From: Acidimicrobiia bacterium
GTDB lineage: Bacteria > Actinomycetota > Acidimicrobiia > UBA5794 > UBA11373
Length of the DNA stretch: 8,035 nucleotides
Assembly: GCA_025456165.1 (NCBI GenBank)
Contig: JALOLI010000048.1
Span: 1 to 8,035, forward strand
Direction: 5' to 3'
Below are positions 5,912 to 8,035 of the stretch, in pieces. The position numbers were made by a program, and so were the translations under genes. How positions within the stretch are numbered: the first letter of the stretch is position 1; every line of letters begins with the position of its first letter. The notes under the pieces are model-generated. The model searched no databases, was not told the origin of the DNA, and was given only the letters and a program-made list of their open reading frames with translations.

Positions 5912-5923
5912 GGGTGCGCTAAT
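5912..5923 (+). repeat. Candidate attR core (12-bp direct repeat, right copy)
   Basis: GGGTGCGCTAAT is identical to 1874-1885 and in the same orientation. The base before it differs (G here, A at the left) and the bases after it diverge at once (AGG here, GTT at the left). It sits beyond the last element gene and just before the chromosomal hairpin. Confidence 0.65.
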
Positions 5924-5943
5924 AGGCCGCCGCCCCTCGCCGC

Positions 5944-5968
5944 ATGCCGGCCCGCGGTCGGGCGGCAT
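5944..5968. terminator. GC-rich hairpin, probable shared terminator of the convergent chromosomal genes
   Basis: ATGCC-G-GCCCG (5944-5954) pairs with CGGGCGGCAT (5959-5968) with one bulged G and loop CGGT. No U-tract is present, as is common in actinobacteria. With the element removed, it would lie about 95-120 bp after the methyltransferase stop, between two convergent genes. Confidence 0.5.
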
Positions 5969-6129
5969 CCGGCCCTGAGGCGGACCTACTCGCGTACCCC
6001 CTAGGCATCCGTCATGTGGAGGTGGTCCCCTTCAGGGGCGAGGCCGCCGCCTGCAGATAGCCGAGCCTGCCAGTGGCCTGTACGGTGTGGAGGCTTCGTA
6101 CGGGATGAGGCAGGAGACCAGCGGTCTTG

Positions 6130-6148
6130 GCCGGTGAAGCTTCACGGC
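6130..6148 (-). terminator. Short hairpin after the squalene/phytoene synthase gene
   Basis: GCC-G-GTGA, loop AGCT, TCAC-GGC forms a 7-bp stem with one bulge, including the perfect dyad GTGAAGCTTCAC. It starts 13 nt past the synthase stop. It is a candidate terminator without a U-tract. Nothing else is recognisable in 5969-6129. Confidence 0.35.
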
Positions 6149-6160
6149 TGTCGCGTTCAT

Positions 6161-7216
6161 CTAGATGGACTGCGCCGCCGAGAGGAAGTCCTGCTCGACT
6201 CGTCGCATCACCCGGTGGGACCAGCGGGGCGAGAACGCGGCGAACAGCGAGGCGAGAAGGATCGTGCCGGCCCGGTTGATCCCTCGCCAGTCGGGGTACC
6301 CGATCCGGCGGGCGCACCACTGATAATGGCGGTTCGTGTGGAGGAGCATGAGGACTGCTGAGGCGCGGGCCAGGCTGAACCGCTTGGGGGCGATCTGCTC
6401 TGCCAGCCGGGTGTAGGCAGGAGCGTGGGGGAGTGCGTGGGCCATGAGGTGGCGGCGTGCTTCTCTGACGGGTCCGGCTGCGTCGGTGCTGCCGAGGTGG
6501 GGGAGCAGCGAGGGGTGGTAGCCGATGCCGCGCGCCAGGTCGCGCTCGACGTCGCGGGTGATGTTGGCAAGCTGGATCAGTTCACCGGTGGCGAGAGCAT
6601 CGCGGCGCTGTTCGGTGGTGAGGTCGGCCTTCCCCACCAACTGCAGCGTGAACAAGATGGGTTCGCCGATGACGTAGTGGCAGTAGCGGCTGAGTTGCTC
6701 GGCGTTGATCAGCACGCCGCCCTGCTCCGCGAACCGTCGTAACGACCAGGCCATGCCGTTCGCCATCGCCTGCACCAGGTCGGCGACACCTTGCCGGTCG
6801 GCGCCCGGCAGTGTGGCGTATGCCCGGTCCACCAACGAGCACCGTTCGACCAGGAGCAGGTGTACCCGGTCCCGATTGTCCCTGGCCGCCGTCGGCAGCA
6901 CCGGCGGCGGGGGCTCCAGGGTCTTCATTCGGGCCGCGAACACTTGCAGGGCGGCCTCACGATCCGCGCCGCCCAGGTCCTCGTAGGTGTCGAGCATCCG
7001 GCAGTAGAGATAGGCCACTGCGGCCGTCCGGGCCTGGGCCGCCGGGAGCATCAGGATGCTGGTAGCGAACGTACGAGCGACATGGGGAAGGACCGCCCAG
7101 ACGAAGCCCATCGGGTCGTCGATTGCCGCCAGGTGGTCGAGGTCGGGCCGATCGCGATCGGAGCGAGCCCCACGCATCAGCAACCAGGGACGGCGGAGTG
7201 CGAACGGGACGCTCAT
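6161..7216 (-). CDS. Squalene/phytoene synthase family protein
   Basis: A 351-aa head-to-head prenyl synthase, which would join two farnesyl or geranylgeranyl diphosphates for hopanoid or carotenoid synthesis. In order it shows the family entry motif RTFATSILMLP (48-58), the first Asp-rich Mg-diphosphate motif DTYED (76-80) in YLYCRMLDTYED, a YCHYVIG segment (178-184), and the second Asp-rich motif DVERD (222-226) in QLANITRDVERDLARG. The length is somewhat above the usual 280-310, mainly from the N-terminal 35 residues. ATG 7216 is chosen because the sequence upstream in this frame is not protein-like; no clear Shine-Dalgarno sequence is present, so the true start is less certain. No other terpenoid genes are in the window, so squalene versus phytoene as product cannot be decided. 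Confidence 0.9.
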   Translation of the reverse strand: MSVPFALRRPWLLMRGARSDRDRPDLDHLAAIDDPMGFVWAVLPHVARTFATSILMLPAAQARTAAVAYLYCRMLDTYEDLGGADREAALQVFAARMKTLEPPPPVLPTAARDNRDRVHLLLVERCSLVDRAYATLPGADRQGVADLVQAMANGMAWSLRRFAEQGGVLINAEQLSRYCHYVIGEPILFTLQLVGKADLTTEQRRDALATGELIQLANITRDVERDLARGIGYHPSLLPHLGSTDAAGPVREARRHLMAHALPHAPAYTRLAEQIAPKRFSLARASAVLMLLHTNRHYQWCARRIGYPDWRGINRAGTILLASLFAAFSPRWSHRVMRRVEQDFLSAAQSI

Positions 7217-7449
7217 GCGGCGATGGCGTGGAGGATGGCGAACCCGGCGTCGAAGACCAGCAGAGCCCTCACACGAGCACGATACCCAGCGCCACCGGCA
7301 CGGGAGCCGTTCGGATGGGCAAGCGCAGCCGGGGCGCGCCGCCGACCAGAGGCTTGACGTCCAGGTTGGGTTCGCTCTCGATGAGGCGCTGGAGCCCGGC
7401 ATCGATCAGACACCGCACCCCAGGTGAGGGCGATGACACCGGCCGGGTT
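7217..7449 (-). other. Intergenic stretch with possible decayed small ORFs
   Basis: Two - strand reading frames here look weakly protein-like. One is 49 aa from GTG 7418 to the stop at 7269, with LIDAGLQRLIESEPNLDVK and a hydrophobic end. The other ends in LLVFDAGFAILHAIAA, with its stop overlapping the synthase ATG as ATGA. The first frame's stop and a GTG in the second also overlap (GTGA). They could be one small hydrophobic gene split by a frameshift, or chance frames in GC-rich DNA. I cannot assign a function. Confidence 0.2.
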
Positions 7450-8023
7450 TCAGAGCCTGGGGCCGAAGTCGACGTCCTTGGTTTCCACCGTCCCGGCCGT
7501 CCGTCCCGGCGCCGACTGGTAAGCCCAGTAGAGGTTGGTATGGGCGATCACCTGGTGCGGCGGCGGCGCCCCCCAGGCCGACTGGTCCTCCGTGGTGTGG
7601 GCGTCGCCGACGAGAGTGGCGTCGTACCCCCTGACGAAGGCGCCGTGGAGCGTCGAGCGGATGCACGCATCGGTCTGGGCCCCGGCGACGAAGAGGCGCC
7701 CCACCCCCAGGCCCGACAGCACGGTCTCCAGATCGGTGGCCTCGAACGAGTCGCCGTAGTTCTTCTCGACGAGCGGCTCGGTGTCGCCCGGAGCCATCGC
7801 CCGGAGCCAACTCGGGGACGATCTGCCAGGCATCGCTCCCCCTGGCCAGTTGCTCGTCGGAGTGCCGGACCCAGACGACGGGGACCCGCTCCCGCCGAGC
7901 CCTCTCAACGAGGCTGGCGATGTTCGCCACGACCGAGTCGCGTTCGTGGGCCCCGCCGACGACGCCGTTCTGCACGTCGACGACGAGGAGCGCGGTGTTC
8001 GGCCGATCGGCGAGGGTGGTCAT
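7450..8023 (-). pseudogene. Isochorismatase-family cysteine hydrolase, frameshifted by a 13-bp duplication
   Basis: Starting at ATG 8023, with GGAGG five nt upstream, the protein follows the family (ALLVVDVQNG with Asp16, then VPVVWVRHSD) as far as WQIVPELAPGD. It then falls out of frame. The remaining domain continues in the next frame: EPLVEKNYGDSFEATDLE (catalytic Lys), GAQTDACIRST (catalytic Cys) and a normal C-terminus at 7450. The break coincides with an exact 13-bp tandem repeat at 7784-7809. Removing one copy restores a continuous 186-aa protein with the full Asp16/Lys82/Cys115 triad. Intact members hydrolyse amides, ureas or vinyl ethers such as isochorismate or nicotinamide; the substrate here is unknown. 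As given, the product would be truncated and inactive. A sequencing or assembly error is possible but would need a whole 13-bp unit. Confidence 0.85.
7784..7809 (+). repeat. Exact 13-bp tandem duplication inside the isochorismatase gene
   Basis: TCGCCCGGAGCCA occurs twice, back to back (7784-7796 and 7797-7809). Thirteen is not a multiple of three, so the second copy shifts the frame; loss of one copy by slippage would restore it. Confidence 0.9.
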
Positions 8024-8035
8024 GGTTTCCTCCGG

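Larger units (their letters stand above)
1874..5923. mobile_element. Putative small integrative element: serine recombinase plus HUH Rep
   Basis: The region is bounded by the 12-bp direct repeat GGGTGCGCTAAT (1874-1885 and 5912-5923); one repeat copy plus the interior is 4038 bp. It holds a large serine recombinase beside the left repeat, an HUH-type Rep, a small ORF coupled to rep, and two exported-protein genes. Base composition differs from the flanks: 31 of 60 bases are G/C in 5281-5340, against 48 of 60 in 601-660. The flanking chromosomal genes are convergent and intact at this junction. Established knowledge: large serine recombinases integrate circular DNA at short shared cores, and HUH Reps drive rolling-circle replication. 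Inference: this is an integrated, excisable replicon, such as an integrative plasmid or a phage satellite. I see no relaxase, type IV secretion, capsid, portal or Zot-like gene. Confidence 0.75.

Noticed and set aside
5890..5923. CAGGA (5890-5894) as the left arm of an attP inverted repeat with TCCTG (1888-1892) in the circular form
   Set aside because: The centre of the dyad falls at about 5910, just outside the shared 12-bp core, and the arms are only 5 bp.
1874..5923. Integrated filamentous phage or conjugative element
   Set aside because: There is no Zot/pI ATPase, coat-protein series, relaxase or type IV secretion gene; the Rep alone does not distinguish these from a plasmid-like element.
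6012..6320. 102-codon - strand frame downstream of the synthase
   Set aside because: Most of it overlaps the synthase C-terminus in another frame, and the rest has no protein-like character.

Overview
The window looks like a piece of a high-GC actinobacterial chromosome: G/C-rich third codon positions, GTG starts, stop-start overlaps, a mycothiol-type PIG-L deacetylase and an actinobacterial-style large serine recombinase. No rRNA or tRNA is present, so a more exact placement is not supported.

The left chromosomal block (about 1-1850, + strand) is a tight operon. It holds the 3' part of a PIG-L/Mca-like deacetylase, an AHSA1/SRPBCC-domain protein, and a class I SAM-dependent methyltransferase that overlaps it by 4 bases. 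The right chromosomal block (about 5924-8035, - strand) carries a squalene/phytoene synthase. Upstream of that lies an isochorismatase-family hydrolase whose frame is broken by an exact 13-bp tandem duplication. The two blocks converge.

Between them sits a compact putative integrative element of about 4.04 kb, bounded by a 12-bp direct repeat (1874-1885 and 5912-5923) that I read as the attL and attR cores. It encodes a large serine recombinase at its left edge (+). On the - strand it encodes an HUH-type rolling-circle Rep, a 57-aa ORF coupled to rep by ATGA, a membrane-anchored extracytoplasmic protein of unknown function, and a secreted cysteine-containing protein with a peptidoglycan-binding-like repeat. 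I see no conjugation genes, phage structural genes, or resistance or toxin genes.

The region in front of rep (4183-4452) is rich in structure: a Shine-Dalgarno site, a terminator-like hairpin directly before it, a second small hairpin, a perfect 16-bp palindrome and a nested inverted repeat. It is a natural candidate for the replication origin and copy-control region of an excised circular form.

As a working model, the recombinase inserts the circle between the methyltransferase stop codon and the hairpin that probably ended its transcript. The Rep then replicates the excised form, and the two exported proteins act at the cell surface in a role I cannot name. Gene calls and repeats are read from the sequence. 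The element as a functioning unit is inference.
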